A model generated the notes under the pieces. That model ran no database searches and was not told the DNA's origin. It was given only the letters and a program-made list of their open reading frames with translations. From contig NZ_JYLH01000001.1 of NCBI RefSeq assembly GCF_001439685.1, positions 124,001-188,000 on the forward strand: a stretch of 64,000 nt of DNA, read 5' to 3'. Shown here piece by piece: positions 42,796 to 53,400 of this stretch. A program made the translations under genes and the position numbers. Source of the DNA: Pseudomonas libanensis (GTDB lineage Bacteria; Pseudomonadota; Gammaproteobacteria; Pseudomonadales; Pseudomonadaceae). The stretch's first letter is position 1. Each line of letters starts with the position of its first letter.

Positions 42796-43833
42796 ATGAC
42801 GTACATTGCTGCCGAAAACCGCTATGAATCTATTCCTTATCGCCGCGTAGGTCGCAGTGGATTGGTGCTGCCAGCATTGTCCCTGGGGCTGTGGCACAAC
42901 TTTGGCGACAGCACCCCGATCGACACCCAGCGCGCTCTGCTGCGCACGGCGTTCGACCTGGGCATCAACCATTTCGACCTGGCCAACAACTACGGCCCGC
43001 CCTATGGCAGCGCCGAGATCAATTTTGGCCGCTTGCTGCGCGAAGACTTCAAGCACTATCGCGACGAATTGATCATCTCCAGCAAGGCCGGCTGGGACAT
43101 GTGGCCCGGCCCGTACGGCCAGGGCGGTGGTTCGCGCAAATACGTATTGGCGAGCCTGGACCAGAGCCTGCAACGCCTGGGCGTCGATTATGTGGATATC
43201 TTCTACTCCCACCGTTTCGACCCCGACACGCCCCTGGAAGAAACCGCCAGCGCCCTCGCCACCGCCGTTCAGCAAGGCAAGGCGTTGTATATCGGCATCT
43301 CCTCCTACTCCGGGGTGAAGACCCGCGAAATCGCAGCCTTGCTCAATGAGTGGAAGGTGCCGCTGTTGATTCATCAACCGGCCTACAACCTGCTCAACCG
43401 CTGGGTGGAAAAAGACCTCTTGGACACCACCGAAGAGCTCGGTGCCGGGGTGATCGCCTTCACGCCGCTGGCCCAGGGTTTGCTCACTGATAAATACCTT
43501 AATGGCGTACCGGCCGATGCGCGGGTCAACCGTCCGGGTGGCGGCTCGTTGCAGGCCCGGCACCTGTCCGAAGCCAACATCGCCCACGTGCGCGCACTGA
43601 ATGAAATCGCCAAGCGCCGTGGCCAGAGCCTGGCTCAGTTGGCGTTGGCGTGGACATTACGTGACCCACGGGTGACCAGTGCGCTGATCGGCGCAAGCCG
43701 GCCGGAGCAGATTATCGAGAACGTCGGGGCGTTGCAGAACCTGAGCTTCAGTGCTGAGGAACTGGCGGAGATTGATCGGTTTGCGCAGGAGGGTGGGATT
43801 AACCTGTGGGAAAAACCGTCCACCGCCGAATAA
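42796..43833 (+). CDS. mgrA: L-glyceraldehyde 3-phosphate reductase-like aldo/keto reductase
   Basis: A 345-residue NADPH-dependent aldo/keto reductase of the YghZ/AKR14 group. It has YESIPYRRVGRSGLVLPALSLGLWHNFG, catalytic Tyr in HFDLANNYGPPYG, Lys in IISSKAGWDMWPGPYG and His in FYSHRFDP. The NADPH-binding end is SALIGASRPEQIIENV. YghZ reduces L-glyceraldehyde 3-phosphate and methylglyoxal. Its link to the sulfur genes is not evident. ATG 42796 has GAGAGG upstream. It lies between betT and the tau operon, flanked by a terminator hairpin and a BIME. Confidence 0.92.
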   Translation: MTYIAAENRYESIPYRRVGRSGLVLPALSLGLWHNFGDSTPIDTQRALLRTAFDLGINHFDLANNYGPPYGSAEINFGRLLREDFKHYRDELIISSKAGWDMWPGPYGQGGGSRKYVLASLDQSLQRLGVDYVDIFYSHRFDPDTPLEETASALATAVQQGKALYIGISSYSGVKTREIAALLNEWKVPLLIHQPAYNLLNRWVEKDLLDTTEELGAGVIAFTPLAQGLLTDKYLNGVPADARVNRPGGGSLQARHLSEANIAHVRALNEIAKRRGQSLAQLALAWTLRDPRVTSALIGASRPEQIIENVGALQNLSFSAEELAEIDRFAQEGGINLWEKPSTAE

Positions 43834-43851
43834 GCTGCCGCACTCGGTAAA

Positions 43852-43941
43852 TGTGGGAGCCGGGCTTGCCCGCGATAGCGGTTTTTCAGCCAATAGTGCA
43901 GTGGCTGAACCACCGCTATCGCAGGCAAGCCAGCTCCCACA
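43852..43941. repeat. BIME between convergent mgrA and tauD
   Basis: TGTGGGAGCCGGGCTTGCCCGCGATAGCGG at the left (hybrid core) and CCGCTATCGCAGGCAAGCCAGCTCCCACA at the right. The two arms belong to slightly different REP subtypes. Confidence 0.88.
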
Positions 43942-43959
43942 GTTGATCTGCGCTGGATT

Positions 43960-44808
43960 CTAGAACGGCACATCCCCAAGAATCGTCGCCCGGTGCATCA
44001 CCCGCCGCTGCGGCCGGTAGTCGTCCACGGCGTAATGCTGGGTAACGCGGTTATCCCAGAACGCCACGTCATTCTCCTGCCAGCGCCAGCGAATGGTGAA
44101 TTCCGGGCGGGTGGCGTGGGCGAACAGTAGCTTGAGAATTGCCTCGCTTTCGGCTGGTTCCAGCTCATTGATTCGGGTGGTGAAGCCGTCGCTGACGAAC
44201 AGCGATTTACGCCCACTTACCGGATGCGTGCGCACGACTGGGTGCGATAGCGGCGGGTTTTTCTTGCGGGTTGCCTCCCAGCGCACGAGGTCCTCGGCGG
44301 TGTTGCCAAAGCGCTCCATTGGGAACGACTTGGTGAAATCGTGTGTGGCGGTGAGGCCATCGAGCAAGCCCTTTAACGGCTCGGACAACGCCTCATACGC
44401 CGCAATCCCGCTGGCCCACAACGTATCGCCACCGTGCGCCGGCAACACTTTGGCGCTGAGCACCGCGCCCAGGGCAGGCGTAGGCAGGAAGGTCACGTCG
44501 GTATGCCACACCGCGTTATCACGCACATCCGTGACGGCGGTGTCGAGGATCAGCACTTCGGGCTGTTCCGGTACGTTGGGGTAGATCGGGTGGATGTGCA
44601 GGTCGCCGAAGTGCGCCGCGAACCGCGCTTGCTGCTGCGGGGTGATTGCTTGCTCCCGGAAGAACAGTACCGAGTGGCTGAGCAGCGCCTGCTCAATGGC
44701 ATCGCGATGTGCCTCGCTCAGCGGCTGGGTGATATCGACGCCACTGATCTGGGCGCCCAGGGCGGTGCTTAATGGGGTAACGGTCAGGCTGCTCAATTGA
44801 GTTCTCAT
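43960..44808 (-). CDS. tauD: Taurine dioxygenase TauD
   Basis: A 282-residue Fe(II)/alpha-ketoglutarate dioxygenase that hydroxylates taurine so that sulfite and aminoacetaldehyde are released. The iron ligands are the HxD of [10 protein letters not shown] and a distal His in [13 protein letters not shown], and the 2-oxoglutarate Arg lies in [16 protein letters not shown] 44808 is preferred to GTG 44811. It is the last gene of tauA-tauB-tauC-tauD, 3 bp after tauC. Confidence 0.95.
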   Translation of the reverse strand: MRTQLSSLTVTPLSTALGAQISGVDITQPLSEAHRDAIEQALLSHSVLFFREQAITPQQQARFAAHFGDLHIHPIYPNVPEQPEVLILDTAVTDVRDNAVWHTDVTFLPTPALGAVLSAKVLPAHGGDTLWASGIAAYEALSEPLKGLLDGLTATHDFTKSFPMERFGNTAEDLVRWEATRKKNPPLSHPVVRTHPVSGRKSLFVSDGFTTRINELEPAESEAILKLLFAHATRPEFTIRWRWQENDVAFWDNRVTQHYAVDDYRPQRRVMHRATILGDVPF

Positions 44809-44811
44809 CAC

Positions 44812-45648
44812 TTAGTGTGCCTGGCCGTGCCATGGCACTAATTTACGCTGCAGGGCGCGCAGGCCCATTTCCATGGCGAAGGCGATCAGGGCGATGACCA
44901 GGATCCCCAGCACCACCACATCGGTGACCAAAAACTGCGCCGCCGACTGCACCATGAAGCCCAGGCCGCTGGTGGCCGCGATCAGCTCGGCGGCGACCAG
45001 GGTCGACCAACCCACACCCAGGCCGATGCGCACACCGGTGAGGATATCGGGCAGGGCGCTGGGCAGGATCACATGGCGAATCAACTGTGCACGGGTGGCA
45101 CCCAACGACTGCGCGGCCCGCAGTTTGGCCGGGTCGACGGTACGCACGCCGGTTGCGGTGGCGATGGCAATCGGGGCGAAGATCGCCAGGTAGATCAGCA
45201 GCACCTTGGACAGCTCGCCGATGCCGCACCAGATCACGATCAGCGGCAGGTAGGCCAGGGGCGGAATCGGCCGGTAGAACTCGATCAGCGGATCGAGAAT
45301 GCCGCGGGCGATACGGTTGGCACCGATGGCAATCCCCACCGGTACGGCGGTCAGCACCGCAAAGCCCAAGCCCAGGCCGATACGGCTGAGGCTCGCGCCC
45401 AGGTGCTGCCACAAGGTGGAATCCATGTAGCCGGTGGTTGCCAGCAGCCAGCCTTTTTGCAGCACGGCGGACGGTGGCGGCAGGAATAGAGGTTCGATCA
45501 GGCCAGTGGCGGTCACCGCCCACCAGAGGGCGAGCAGGGCGACCAGGGTCAGGATGCTGATCCAACGCGTGCTCAGGCTGCGGCGTACCGGGACAGTGGC
45601 ATGCGCCACCGGATTGCTGGCCGTGGCGGGAAGTTCGTAGCTGCTCAT
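44812..45648 (-). CDS. tauC: Taurine ABC transporter permease TauC
   Basis: A 278-residue inner-membrane permease of the SsuC/TauC family. It has [77 protein letters not shown] and EAA loop [24 protein letters not shown]. The start overlaps the tauB stop (ATGA). It moves taurine or other alkanesulfonates inward with TauA and TauB. Confidence 0.95.
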   Translation of the reverse strand: MSSYELPATASNPVAHATVPVRRSLSTRWISILTLVALLALWWAVTATGLIEPLFLPPPSAVLQKGWLLATTGYMDSTLWQHLGASLSRIGLGLGFAVLTAVPVGIAIGANRIARGILDPLIEFYRPIPPLAYLPLIVIWCGIGELSKVLLIYLAIFAPIAIATATGVRTVDPAKLRAAQSLGATRAQLIRHVILPSALPDILTGVRIGLGVGWSTLVAAELIAATSGLGFMVQSAAQFLVTDVVVLGILVIALIAFAMEMGLRALQRKLVPWHGQAH

Positions 45649-46424
45649 GCATGCACCTGCCGTTGCGAGAACACTTTACCCAGCACGTGTTCGCGGGTTT
45701 CGATAAATCGCGGGTCGGACTTGATCGCCCGGGCCGACTCCCCGGCGGCATAGCGTTGGCCGAAATCCAGCTGCAGGCGTTCGACGATCTGGCCGGGGTT
45801 GGGTGCCAGCAGGATCAGGTCCGTGGCGAGGAACACCGCTTCTTCAATGTCATGGGTAATCAGGAATACCGGCTTGGCGGTGCGCCGCCAGACTTGCAGC
45901 AGCAGCTCTTGCATCTGTTCGCGGGTGAAGGCATCCAGGGCGCCGAAGGGCTCGTCCATCAGCAATACCCGCGGGTCTGCCGCCAAGGCACGGGCCAGGC
46001 CGACGCGTTGCTTCTGGCCGCCGGAGAGTTGCCAGACGCGGCGGCTGTCGAAACCGGCCAGGTCAACCAGGGCGAGCATTTCACGGGCGCGGATTTCGCG
46101 CTGCGCCTTGGGCACGCCGGCCAGTTCGAGGCCGAAAGCCACATTGGCGAGCACGTCCTGCCAGGGCAGCAAGGCATCGTCCTGGAACACCACGCCGCGT
46201 TCGGCGCTGGGGCCTTTGACCGGCACACCGTCAAGGGTGATGCGCCCGGCAGACGGTTCGACGAAACCGGCAATCAGGTTCAACAACGACGTCTTGCCAC
46301 TGCCGGACGGGCCCAGGGCAACCAGCAATTGCTGGGGCCCAAGTTCCAGTGAAATATCGGACAGTACCGGTTCCGGGGCGCCTGGGTACTGTGCGCTGAT
46401 GCGCTCCAGTTGTAGCAAGGCCAT
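45645..46424 (-). CDS. tauB: Taurine ABC transporter ATP-binding protein TauB
   Basis: A 259-residue ATPase with Walker [11 protein letters not shown]-loop [17 protein letters not shown], signature LSGGQKQR, Walker [13 protein letters not shown] and H-loop [18 protein letters not shown] is typical of sulfonate/nitrate importers. It lies 17 bp after tauA and energises TauC. Confidence 0.95.
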   Translation of the reverse strand: MALLQLERISAQYPGAPEPVLSDISLELGPQQLLVALGPSGSGKTSLLNLIAGFVEPSAGRITLDGVPVKGPSAERGVVFQDDALLPWQDVLANVAFGLELAGVPKAQREIRAREMLALVDLAGFDSRRVWQLSGGQKQRVGLARALAADPRVLLMDEPFGALDAFTREQMQELLLQVWRRTAKPVFLITHDIEEAVFLATDLILLAPNPGQIVERLQLDFGQRYAAGESARAIKSDPRFIETREHVLGKVFSQRQVHA

Positions 46425-46441
46425 CGCTGTGAACTCCTGGG

Positions 46442-47434
46442 TCAGTTGGTAATGAACTTGGCGCTGACATAAGGGGCGTAGTCGGGCAGCACGGCATCGA
46501 CCTTGCCCTGTTCCTTGAGGAACGCAGCGGTGTCGGTGACGGCCTTGGTGGTCGGTGCGCCCAGCAGGGTGACCTGGTCAGCGGCCAGCGGGTAGACGTT
46601 ACCTTGCAGCAGCAACGGGATATCGCTGGCCTTGGCGCCGGAGAGTTTCACCAGTTTGTCGACGTTGCCTGTGTCGGCAAGCCAGGCTTGTGGGTCTTTG
46701 CGGTAGGCGGCGTAGGCATCCAGGGTGACCTTGGCGAAGGCGGTGACGATTTCCGGGTGCTTCTCGGCGAAGTCTTTGCGCACAATCCAGGCATCGAAAG
46801 TCGGCGCGCCGAACTTGGCCAGCTCGCCGGAGGTGATCAGCACCTTGCCGTTTTCCTTGGCTACGCCCAAGGCGGGATCCCACACGTAGGTGGCGTCGAT
46901 ATCACCGCGCTTCCAGGCGGCGATGATGGCCGGCGGGGCGAGATTGAGGATGGTGACTTTAGCCGGGTCGATGTTCCAGTGTTTGAGCGCAGCCAGCAGG
47001 CTGTAGTGGCCGGTGGAAACGAAGGGCACGGCAATCTTTTTGCCGATCAGGTCCTGTGGGCTATTGATCCCCGAACCGTTACGCACCACCAGCGCTTCGG
47101 CGCCGCCGATCTGGGTGGCGACCAGGAAGGTTTGCACCGGCACCTTACGGGTTATCGCGGCGGTCAGCGGGCTGGAACCCAGGTAGCCGATCTGGACGTC
47201 ACCGGAAGCGATGGCGGCGATGATGTCGGCACCGTTGTCGAATTTGCGCCAGTCGATCTTGGCACGGGTGGCTTTTTCATAGGCGCCGTCGGCTTGGGCG
47301 ACTTTGGCCGGGTCGACGGTGGTCTGGTACGCAATGGTCACATCCGCCGCCTGGGCAAACAGGCTGGCACCGGCCAGGGACAACGCGGCCAACAGGCGCA
47401 GAGGGGTCGGCAGTTTCAAGGGGAAGCTCCTCAT
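46442..47434 (-). CDS. tauA: Taurine-binding periplasmic protein TauA
   Basis: A 330-residue periplasmic binding protein with a signal peptide ending [12 protein letters not shown]. It has [45 protein letters not shown] and [25 protein letters not shown]. It is the first gene of tauABCD. ATG 47434 has no clear ribosome site, whereas TTG 47419 ([15 protein letters not shown]) follows AGGAG and may be the true start. The sulfur-gene AT-rich element lies about 53 bp upstream, consistent with induction by sulfate starvation. Confidence 0.94.
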   Translation of the reverse strand: MRSFPLKLPTPLRLLAALSLAGASLFAQAADVTIAYQTTVDPAKVAQADGAYEKATRAKIDWRKFDNGADIIAAIASGDVQIGYLGSSPLTAAITRKVPVQTFLVATQIGGAEALVVRNGSGINSPQDLIGKKIAVPFVSTGHYSLLAALKHWNIDPAKVTILNLAPPAIIAAWKRGDIDATYVWDPALGVAKENGKVLITSGELAKFGAPTFDAWIVRKDFAEKHPEIVTAFAKVTLDAYAAYRKDPQAWLADTGNVDKLVKLSGAKASDIPLLLQGNVYPLAADQVTLLGAPTTKAVTDTAAFLKEQGKVDAVLPDYAPYVSAKFITN

Positions 47435-47486
47435 TCAGGCGGCCGAGGGTCGGCGTGTGAGGAGACTAAATGATCTAAGAACTCGA

Positions 47487-47509
47487 AAATAAATAACCTT
47501 TTCGAATTA
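47487..47509 (-). promoter_or_regulatory. AT-rich shared element upstream of sulfur genes (copy 4, tauA)
   Basis: The plus strand reads AAATAAATAACCTTT, then TCGAATTA. On the tauA strand it is TAATTC-N5-GGTTATT, 53 bp before the gene. tau genes are normally CysB/sulfur-starvation controlled, so this copy anchors the interpretation of the others. Confidence 0.5.
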
Positions 47510-47556
47510 GCTTATGAGGGGAAATGGCGAAGCCCGTTTTCAGACTGGCAAAATAA

Positions 47557-47661
47557 TGTGGGAGCTGGCTTGCCTGCGATAGCGGTGTATCAGTCAACAG
47601 GTGGGTTGCTGACCCACCGATATCGCAGGCAAGCCAGCTCCCACACAAGCCAGCTCCCACA
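47557..47661. repeat. BIME with a duplicated right tail
   Basis: A REP pair like that at 40317, followed by a second partial copy, CAAGCCAGCTCCCACAG (47646-47661), in tandem with the end of the first. It lies between gshA (stop at 47679) and the tauA promoter. Confidence 0.88.
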
Positions 47662-47678
47662 GGGGAGCGAGCCTGAGG

Positions 47679-49262
47679 TTAGTTGCTGATGGCGAGGATG
47701 CTTGCCTGGTACGACCCGACAAACACATCGAAATCGCCCACTTCGTTCTGCTCCAGCTCCGCCTGTTGCGCCAGTGACGCACGGGCCAGTTCTTCAAAGC
47801 GCGCTTGTTCCTCAGCCGCCAAAGGTTCTTTGCGGAAGTATTCGGCATGTACTTCGCTTTGATGCAGGGAGAATTGCGCAAAACTCTCCTTGCGCTCGGC
47901 CATCGCCGCCAGCACCTGGGCCGATGGCGTCAGGGACGAATCCTTGACCTTGGCCAACTGGGCGTCCAGCGCCTCGCTGTGTTCGGTGATGCCATGGCTC
48001 TCATCGAGCAGGGCGGCCAGGGGGGCAATCTTCTCCAGCAACTCGGCAGCCCACGCCTTCATGTCCACCGCCTGGCCTTCACGTTGCAATTGCAGGCCAG
48101 GACGGCGACCTTCCTTGACCACGCTGAGGAAGTTGGATGTGGCATTGCCACATTCGTTATTGGCGAACAGAGGGCTGTCGTTCAACGCGCAATACAGCAG
48201 GAACGCGTCGAGGAAACGCGACTCCGGCAGGTCGATGCCCATCGGCAGGAACGGGTTGATATCCAGGCAGCGTACTTCGATGTACTGGATACCACGGGCC
48301 ATCAGCGCCTGGATCGGCCGCTCGCCGGTGTAGGTCACGCGCTTGGGGCGGATGTTGGAGTAGTACTCGTTTTCGATCTGCAGGATGTTGGTGTTGAGCT
48401 GCACCCACTCACCATCCTTGTGCGTGCCGACTTCGACGTATGGCGCGTAGGGCGTTGCCACCGCTTCGCGCAGGCTGTCGGTGTAGCTGGCCAAATCGTT
48501 GTAGCACGGCGTCAGGCCGGCCTGGGCGTTGCTCTGGTAACCCAGGTCGCTCATGCGCAGGCTGGTGGCGTAGGGCAGGTACAAGGTTTCGGCGTCGAGC
48601 ACTTCCAGCTGGTGCGAACGCCCGCGCAGGAAGCCGGCGTCCAGGGCCGGCGAGGCACCGAACAGGTACATCAGCAGCCAGCTGTAGCGACGGAAATTGC
48701 GGATCAGCGCGATATAGGCGGTGGACTGGTAGTCGCGGTCGGTGCCGACAAATCCTTCGGCTTCCTTGAGCAATGGCCACAACTGTTCGGGCAGGGAAAA
48801 GTTGTAGTGGATGCCGGCGATGCACTGCATGGTCTTGCCGTATCGCAGGGCCAGGCCCTTGCGGTACACGTACTTGAGCTGGCCGATATTGGAGGTGCCA
48901 TAGTAGGCAATCGGAATATCTTCCTCGGCCGGCAACGGGCACGGCATCGAGGGGCTCCACAGGTACTCGTTGCCCAGCTTGCTATAGGCAAAGCGATGGA
49001 TCTTGTCCAGGCTGCCCAGGGTATCGGCCGGGTCGGGCAGGGCTGGGGTGATGAACTCCAGCAGCGATTCCGAATAGTCGGTGGTGATCTGTTCGTTGGT
49101 CAACGCAGCGCCCAGGGCTTCAGGGTGTGGCGTTTGCGCCAGGCGACCCTCGCTGGTGACGCGCAGGCATTCACGCTCGATGCCGTGCAAGCACTGCTCT
49201 AGCAGGGAGAGGTGTTCGCGCTTGCCGAGCAGGGCCAGGCGGCGGTTGAGAAGTTCGCTCAA
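47679..49262 (-). CDS. gshA: Glutamate-cysteine ligase GshA
   Basis: A 527-residue gamma-glutamylcysteine synthetase, the first step of glutathione synthesis from cysteine. It has [14 protein letters not shown] at the N-terminus, [55 protein letters not shown] and [20 protein letters not shown] 49262 ([13 protein letters not shown]) is chosen because AAGGAA lies seven bases upstream and the resulting length is that expected for Pseudomonas GshA. GTG 49277 is the alternative and would place that ribosome site inside the gene. Confidence 0.94.
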   Translation of the reverse strand: MSELLNRRLALLGKREHLSLLEQCLHGIERECLRVTSEGRLAQTPHPEALGAALTNEQITTDYSESLLEFITPALPDPADTLGSLDKIHRFAYSKLGNEYLWSPSMPCPLPAEEDIPIAYYGTSNIGQLKYVYRKGLALRYGKTMQCIAGIHYNFSLPEQLWPLLKEAEGFVGTDRDYQSTAYIALIRNFRRYSWLLMYLFGASPALDAGFLRGRSHQLEVLDAETLYLPYATSLRMSDLGYQSNAQAGLTPCYNDLASYTDSLREAVATPYAPYVEVGTHKDGEWVQLNTNILQIENEYYSNIRPKRVTYTGERPIQALMARGIQYIEVRCLDINPFLPMGIDLPESRFLDAFLLYCALNDSPLFANNECGNATSNFLSVVKEGRRPGLQLQREGQAVDMKAWAAELLEKIAPLAALLDESHGITEHSEALDAQLAKVKDSSLTPSAQVLAAMAERKESFAQFSLHQSEVHAEYFRKEPLAAEEQARFEELARASLAQQAELEQNEVGDFDVFVGSYQASILAISN

Positions 49263-49422
49263 GTTGGATTCCTTCACGCGTCAGTCGCCCCAATATGGGG
49301 GTGGGCAAGACGGTCTACAAGGGTGAAGTTGAAACTGGCGTGATCGCCTGGTTCTGAGTCGATTTAACCCGCTCTGAATATGCCTACTTCACTCCATGAA
49401 TTGGGCTACAGCGCAGCGAGAA

Positions 49423-49454
49423 AATTCCGACGCTGTTATCGCAGCGCCGAAATT
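49423..49454 (-). terminator. Intrinsic terminator of the tex-thioesterase operon
   Basis: On the minus strand AATTTCGGCGCTG pairs with CAGCGTCGGAATT (13 bp, two G-U-type mismatches, 6-base loop), followed by TTT. It lies 23 bp after the thioesterase gene. Confidence 0.6.
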
Positions 49455-49476
49455 AACTCAAATCGAGGGTGGGGAG

Positions 49477-49860
49477 CTATAGGACAGCGAACGTGCCCTG
49501 CGCTTTTGCGACAAGTCTTTCGCCTTGGTACACGTCGGCTTCGACCACCAAGGTGCGCCGTCCGGTGTGGATCACCCGGCTGGTGCAAAGCACCTCACCG
49601 TCCTCCACGGCGCGGATATAGTTGATCTTGCACTCGATGGTGGCGCTCTGTTGGTCGAACCCGTGGGCGCTGGAACAGGCCAGGCCCATCGTAATGTCCA
49701 CCAGGCTGAAAATCGCCCCGCCATGGAGCTTCCCCGCGCGATTGCGCAGGTGCGGCTCCAGGGTCAGGGCCACCTCGGCAACGCCTTCGTCCAGGCGCTG
49801 CAGGCGGCAGCCGATCAGTTCGCTGAACGCGCTCTGGGTCAAACCGGCCGGGATTTGCAT
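49477..49860 (-). CDS. PaaI-family hotdog thioesterase
   Basis: A 127-residue hotdog-fold protein. The family motif NRAGKLHGGAIFSLVDITMGLACSS contains the HGG..F.L.D catalytic pattern, followed by QQSATIECKINYIRAVEDGEVLCTSRVIHTGRRTLVVEADVY. It probably hydrolyses acyl-CoA thioesters, substrate unspecified. Its start overlaps the tex stop by one base, so it is translationally coupled to tex. Confidence 0.92.
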   Translation of the reverse strand: MQIPAGLTQSAFSELIGCRLQRLDEGVAEVALTLEPHLRNRAGKLHGGAIFSLVDITMGLACSSAHGFDQQSATIECKINYIRAVEDGEVLCTSRVIHTGRRTLVVEADVYQGERLVAKAQGTFAVL

Positions 49861-52184
49861 CAGCGTTTCTTCAGCTGTTTGGCGTTGGCAAACAACGATG
49901 CCATGGCATTGTTGCTCGGTGCGGCCGTCGCGGTTTCCTTGCGTGGCGCGTTGTTCTGCGACTGGCGCGGTGCCGAGCCCGGGCGCGCGCCTCGGGCGCC
50001 GTCGATCTTCTCGCCAGGGGTATCGCTCATGCGCATCGACAGGCCAACGCGCTTGCGCGGGATGTCGACTTCCATGACCTTGACCTTGACCACGTCACCG
50101 GCTTTCACTGCTTCGCGTGGGTCCTTGATGAATTTCTCCGAAAGCGCGGAGATATGCACCAAGCCGTCCTGATGCACACCGATATCCACGAACGCGCCGA
50201 AGTTGGTCACGTTGGTCACCACGCCTTCGAGGATCATGCCCGGTTGCAGGTCCTTGAGGTCTTCGACACCGTCCTGGAACTCGGCGGTCTTGAACTCCGG
50301 GCGTGGGTCGCGACCAGGTTTTTCCAGCTCTTGCAGGATGTCGGTGATGGTCGGCACGCCAAAGGTTTCGTCGGTGTACTTCTTTGGATCCAGGCGCTTG
50401 AGGAACGCGGCATCGCCGATCAGCGAACGGATATCGCGATCGGTCTCAGCGGCAATGCGCTGCACCAGCGGGTAGGCTTCCGGGTGAACTGCCGAGGCAT
50501 CCAGCGGGTTGTCGCCGTTCATCACGCGCAGGAAGCCGGCAGCCTGCTCGAAGGTTTTTTCACCCAGGCGTGCGACTTTTTTCAGCGCGGCGCGGGTTTT
50601 GAACGCGCCGTTCTCGTCACGGTGGCTGACGATGTTCTGCGCCAGGGTGGCGTTGAGGCCGGAAATGCGCGCCAGCAGCGCCACGGAAGCGGTGTTCACG
50701 TCCACGCCGACGGCGTTTACACAGTCTTCCACGACCGCATCCAGGCCGCGTGCCAGTTTCAGCTGCGACACGTCGTGTTGGTACTGGCCGACACCGATGG
50801 ATTTAGGGTCGATCTTCACTAGCTCGGCCAACGGGTCTTGCAGGCGACGGGCGATGGAGACGGCGCCACGGATCGACACGTCGAGGTCCGGGAACTCCTT
50901 GGAAGCCAGCTCCGACGCCGAGTACACCGAAGCGCCTGCCTCGGAGACCATGACCTTGGTCATCTTCATGGCTGGGTATTTCTTGATCAGTTCGGCGGCC
51001 AGCTTGTCGGTTTCACGGCTGGCGGTGCCGTTGCCGATGGCGATCAGGTCCACCGCGTGCTTGGCGCACAGGGCGGCAAGGATCGCCAGGGTCTGGTCCC
51101 ATTTGTTATGTGGCACGTGGGGGTACACGGTGGCGTGGTCCAGCAGCTTGCCGGTGGCGTCGACCACGGCGACCTTGCAACCGGTACGCAGGCCCGGGTC
51201 AAGGCCCAGGGTGGCACGCGGGCCGGCCGGTGCAGCCAGCAGCAGGTCGTGCAGGTTGTGGGCGAACACGTTGATCGCCTCGGTTTCGGCGCCGTCGCGC
51301 AGTTCGCCGAGCAGGTCGGTTTCCAGGTGAGTGTAGAGCTTGACCTTCCAGGTCCAGCGCACGACTTCACCGAGCCACTTGTCCGCAGGACGGTTCTGAT
51401 TCTGGATGCCGAATTGTTGAGCGATCATGCCTTCGCACGGGTGCATGGCGCCCGGTAGCTCGTCGCCGACTTTCAGCGAGGAGCTGAGAATACCTTCGTT
51501 GCGACCGCGGAAAATCGCCAGGGCGCGGTGGGACGGCATGCTTTTGAGCGGTTCGTCGTGCTCGAAGTAGTCGCGGAACTTGGCGCCTTCTTCCTCTTTG
51601 CCGGTGATTACACGGGCGCTGAGGATGGCTTCCTGCTTCAGGTAGGTACGCAGTTTTTCCAGGAGGCTGGCGTTTTCGGCGAAGCGCTCCATGAGGATGT
51701 ACTTGGCGCCTTCGAGGGCGGCCTTGACGTCGGCGACGCCTTTTTCCGCGTCGATGAAGCGAGCGGCTTCGCTTTCCGGCGTCAGCGACGGATCGTTGAA
51801 CAGGCCATCGGCCAATTCACCGAGGCCGGCTTCCAGGGCGATTTGACCCTTCGTACGACGTTTCTGTTTATACGGCAGGTAAAGGTCTTCTAGGCGGGTC
51901 TTGGTGTCCGCCAGTTTGATGTCGCGTTCCAGTTGAGGGGTCAGCTTGCCCTGTTCCTCGATGCTGGCGAGGATGCTGATACGCCGTTCGTCGAGTTCTC
52001 GCAGGTAGCGCAGGCGCTCTTCCAGGTGCCGCAGCTGGGTATCGTCGAGGCTGCCGGTCACTTCTTTTCGGTAACGGGCGATGAAAGGCACCGTGGAGCC
52101 TTCATCCAGTAGAGCGACGGCCGCCTCGACCTGTTGTGGGCGTACACCGAGTTCCTCGGCGATGCGGCTGTTGATGCTGTCCAT
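49860..52184 (-). CDS. tex: Tex family RNA-binding transcription accessory protein
   Basis: A 774-residue Tex/Spt6-like protein. It has an N-terminal helical region ([41 protein letters not shown]), a YqgF/RuvC-like domain ([20 protein letters not shown]), a HhH region ([28 protein letters not shown]) and a C-terminal S1 RNA-binding domain ([28 protein letters not shown]). ATG 52184 is preferred; the open frame extends to 52283 without a start that fits. The basic C-terminal tail ([16 protein letters not shown]...KQLKKR) is typical. Confidence 0.95.
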   Translation of the reverse strand: MDSINSRIAEELGVRPQQVEAAVALLDEGSTVPFIARYRKEVTGSLDDTQLRHLEERLRYLRELDERRISILASIEEQGKLTPQLERDIKLADTKTRLEDLYLPYKQKRRTKGQIALEAGLGELADGLFNDPSLTPESEAARFIDAEKGVADVKAALEGAKYILMERFAENASLLEKLRTYLKQEAILSARVITGKEEEGAKFRDYFEHDEPLKSMPSHRALAIFRGRNEGILSSSLKVGDELPGAMHPCEGMIAQQFGIQNQNRPADKWLGEVVRWTWKVKLYTHLETDLLGELRDGAETEAINVFAHNLHDLLLAAPAGPRATLGLDPGLRTGCKVAVVDATGKLLDHATVYPHVPHNKWDQTLAILAALCAKHAVDLIAIGNGTASRETDKLAAELIKKYPAMKMTKVMVSEAGASVYSASELASKEFPDLDVSIRGAVSIARRLQDPLAELVKIDPKSIGVGQYQHDVSQLKLARGLDAVVEDCVNAVGVDVNTASVALLARISGLNATLAQNIVSHRDENGAFKTRAALKKVARLGEKTFEQAAGFLRVMNGDNPLDASAVHPEAYPLVQRIAAETDRDIRSLIGDAAFLKRLDPKKYTDETFGVPTITDILQELEKPGRDPRPEFKTAEFQDGVEDLKDLQPGMILEGVVTNVTNFGAFVDIGVHQDGLVHISALSEKFIKDPREAVKAGDVVKVKVMEVDIPRKRVGLSMRMSDTPGEKIDGARGARPGSAPRQSQNNAPRKETATAAPSNNAMASLFANAKQLKKR

Positions 52185-52389
52185 AAAACCACCTGAAATT
52201 CTTAAAATCAGCTCGCCAGCCCGTAAAAACAAGGCCTGGCAAGGCTGGTTGAGCGGCCCGACTGGCGCCGCTGCCTGGGTCAAGAGGCTGCCTATTGACC
52301 CTCGAAATCGAAAAAGTCACGACAAGCGGGTAAAAAAAGCCCGGCAGCAAACGGTAACGATCTGACGTTGCCCTGCACGGAGGCGCCGC

Positions 52390-52395
52390 ATTATA
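52390..52395 (-). promoter_or_regulatory. Candidate -10 box of tex
   Basis: A TATAAT on the minus strand, about 205 bp upstream of tex; no good -35 is visible. The 358-bp divergent gap 52185-52542 also holds the ompR promoter region, with AGAGGAG just before its ATG and a possible -10 CATAAT at 52511. Confidence 0.35.
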
Positions 52396-52542
52396 ACCAG
52401 CGTTCTGCCCTTGGGGGCTACTGCGCCGCAGGTGGTAGGGGCGTGGGTTCGCTGGCAGTAGATGAAAAATCTGCTAACAATGCACACGGTGCGTATAACG
52501 GCAGCTACGCCATAATGCGCGCCGAGATAAGAGGAGCATCCA

Positions 52543-53283
52543 ATGAGCAGCACCGCACAAACTGCTGAAGGCGAAAAAATTCTCATCGTTGATGACGATC
52601 CGGGGCTGAGCAGCCTCCTGGAGCGGTTCTTCAACTCCAAGGGCTACCGTGCCCGCGCGGTGCCGAACACCGAGCAGATGGATCGCCTGCTGGGGCGTGA
52701 AGTGTTCAACCTGGTCGTACTTGACCTGATGTTGCCCGGCGAAGACGGCCTCACTGCCTGCAAGCGCCTGCGCGGTGCGAACAACCTGATTCCGATCATC
52801 ATGCTCACCGCCAAGGGCGATGAGCTGAGCCGTATCAAGGGCCTTGAACTGGGCGCTGACGACTACCTGGCCAAGCCGTTCAACCCTGACGAGCTGATGG
52901 CGCGGGTCAAGGCTGTATTGCGTCGCCAGGCAGCACCTGTGCCGGGTGCACCGGGCAGCGAAGACGAAAGTGTCACCTTTGGCGACTACGAGCTGTCCCT
53001 GGCCACCCGCGAGCTCAAGCGCGGCGAGGAAGTGCACATGCTCACCACCGGCGAATTCGCGGTGCTCAAGGCCCTGGTGATGAACGCTCGCCAGCCGCTG
53101 ACCCGTGACAAGTTGATGAACCTGGCCCGTGGTCGGGAGTGGGACGCCCTGGAGCGTTCCATCGACGTACAGATCTCCCGACTGCGCCGGATGATCGAGC
53201 CGGACCCGTCCAAGCCGCGGTACATCCAGACGGTGTGGGGTGTGGGTTATGTGTTCGTGCCGGATGGCACCGCTACCAAGTGA
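52543..53283 (+). CDS. ompR: Response regulator OmpR
   Basis: A 246-residue OmpR-family regulator. The receiver domain has the acidic pocket DDD (17-19), phosphoacceptor Asp61 in VVLDLMLPGEDG and Lys in YLAKPFNPDEL. The C-terminal winged helix includes LTTGEFAVLKALVMNARQPLTRDKLM and DVQISRLRRMIE..RYIQTVWGVGYVF. It is paired with EnvZ downstream and governs osmolarity/envelope responses. ATG 52543 follows AGAGGAG. Confidence 0.95.
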   Translation: MSSTAQTAEGEKILIVDDDPGLSSLLERFFNSKGYRARAVPNTEQMDRLLGREVFNLVVLDLMLPGEDGLTACKRLRGANNLIPIIMLTAKGDELSRIKGLELGADDYLAKPFNPDELMARVKAVLRRQAAPVPGAPGSEDESVTFGDYELSLATRELKRGEEVHMLTTGEFAVLKALVMNARQPLTRDKLMNLARGREWDALERSIDVQISRLRRMIEPDPSKPRYIQTVWGVGYVFVPDGTATK

Positions 53284-53400
53284 CCGATGATTTGCAGGGG
53301 CGGGTATCCTGACGTTTGACTCCATGAGGGTCGACGGGATGCCCGGCGTCTGCAATTCTGCGAGCGCCGTTCGTTCCTGCAAGGTGTGCAGCTTTCATCT

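Noticed and set aside
14866..47661. Regularly recurring GTGGGAGCTGGCTTGCC repeats as a possible CRISPR
   Set aside because: The repeats are dispersed single or paired palindromes kilobases apart, without uniform spacers or cas genes. They are REP/BIME elements.
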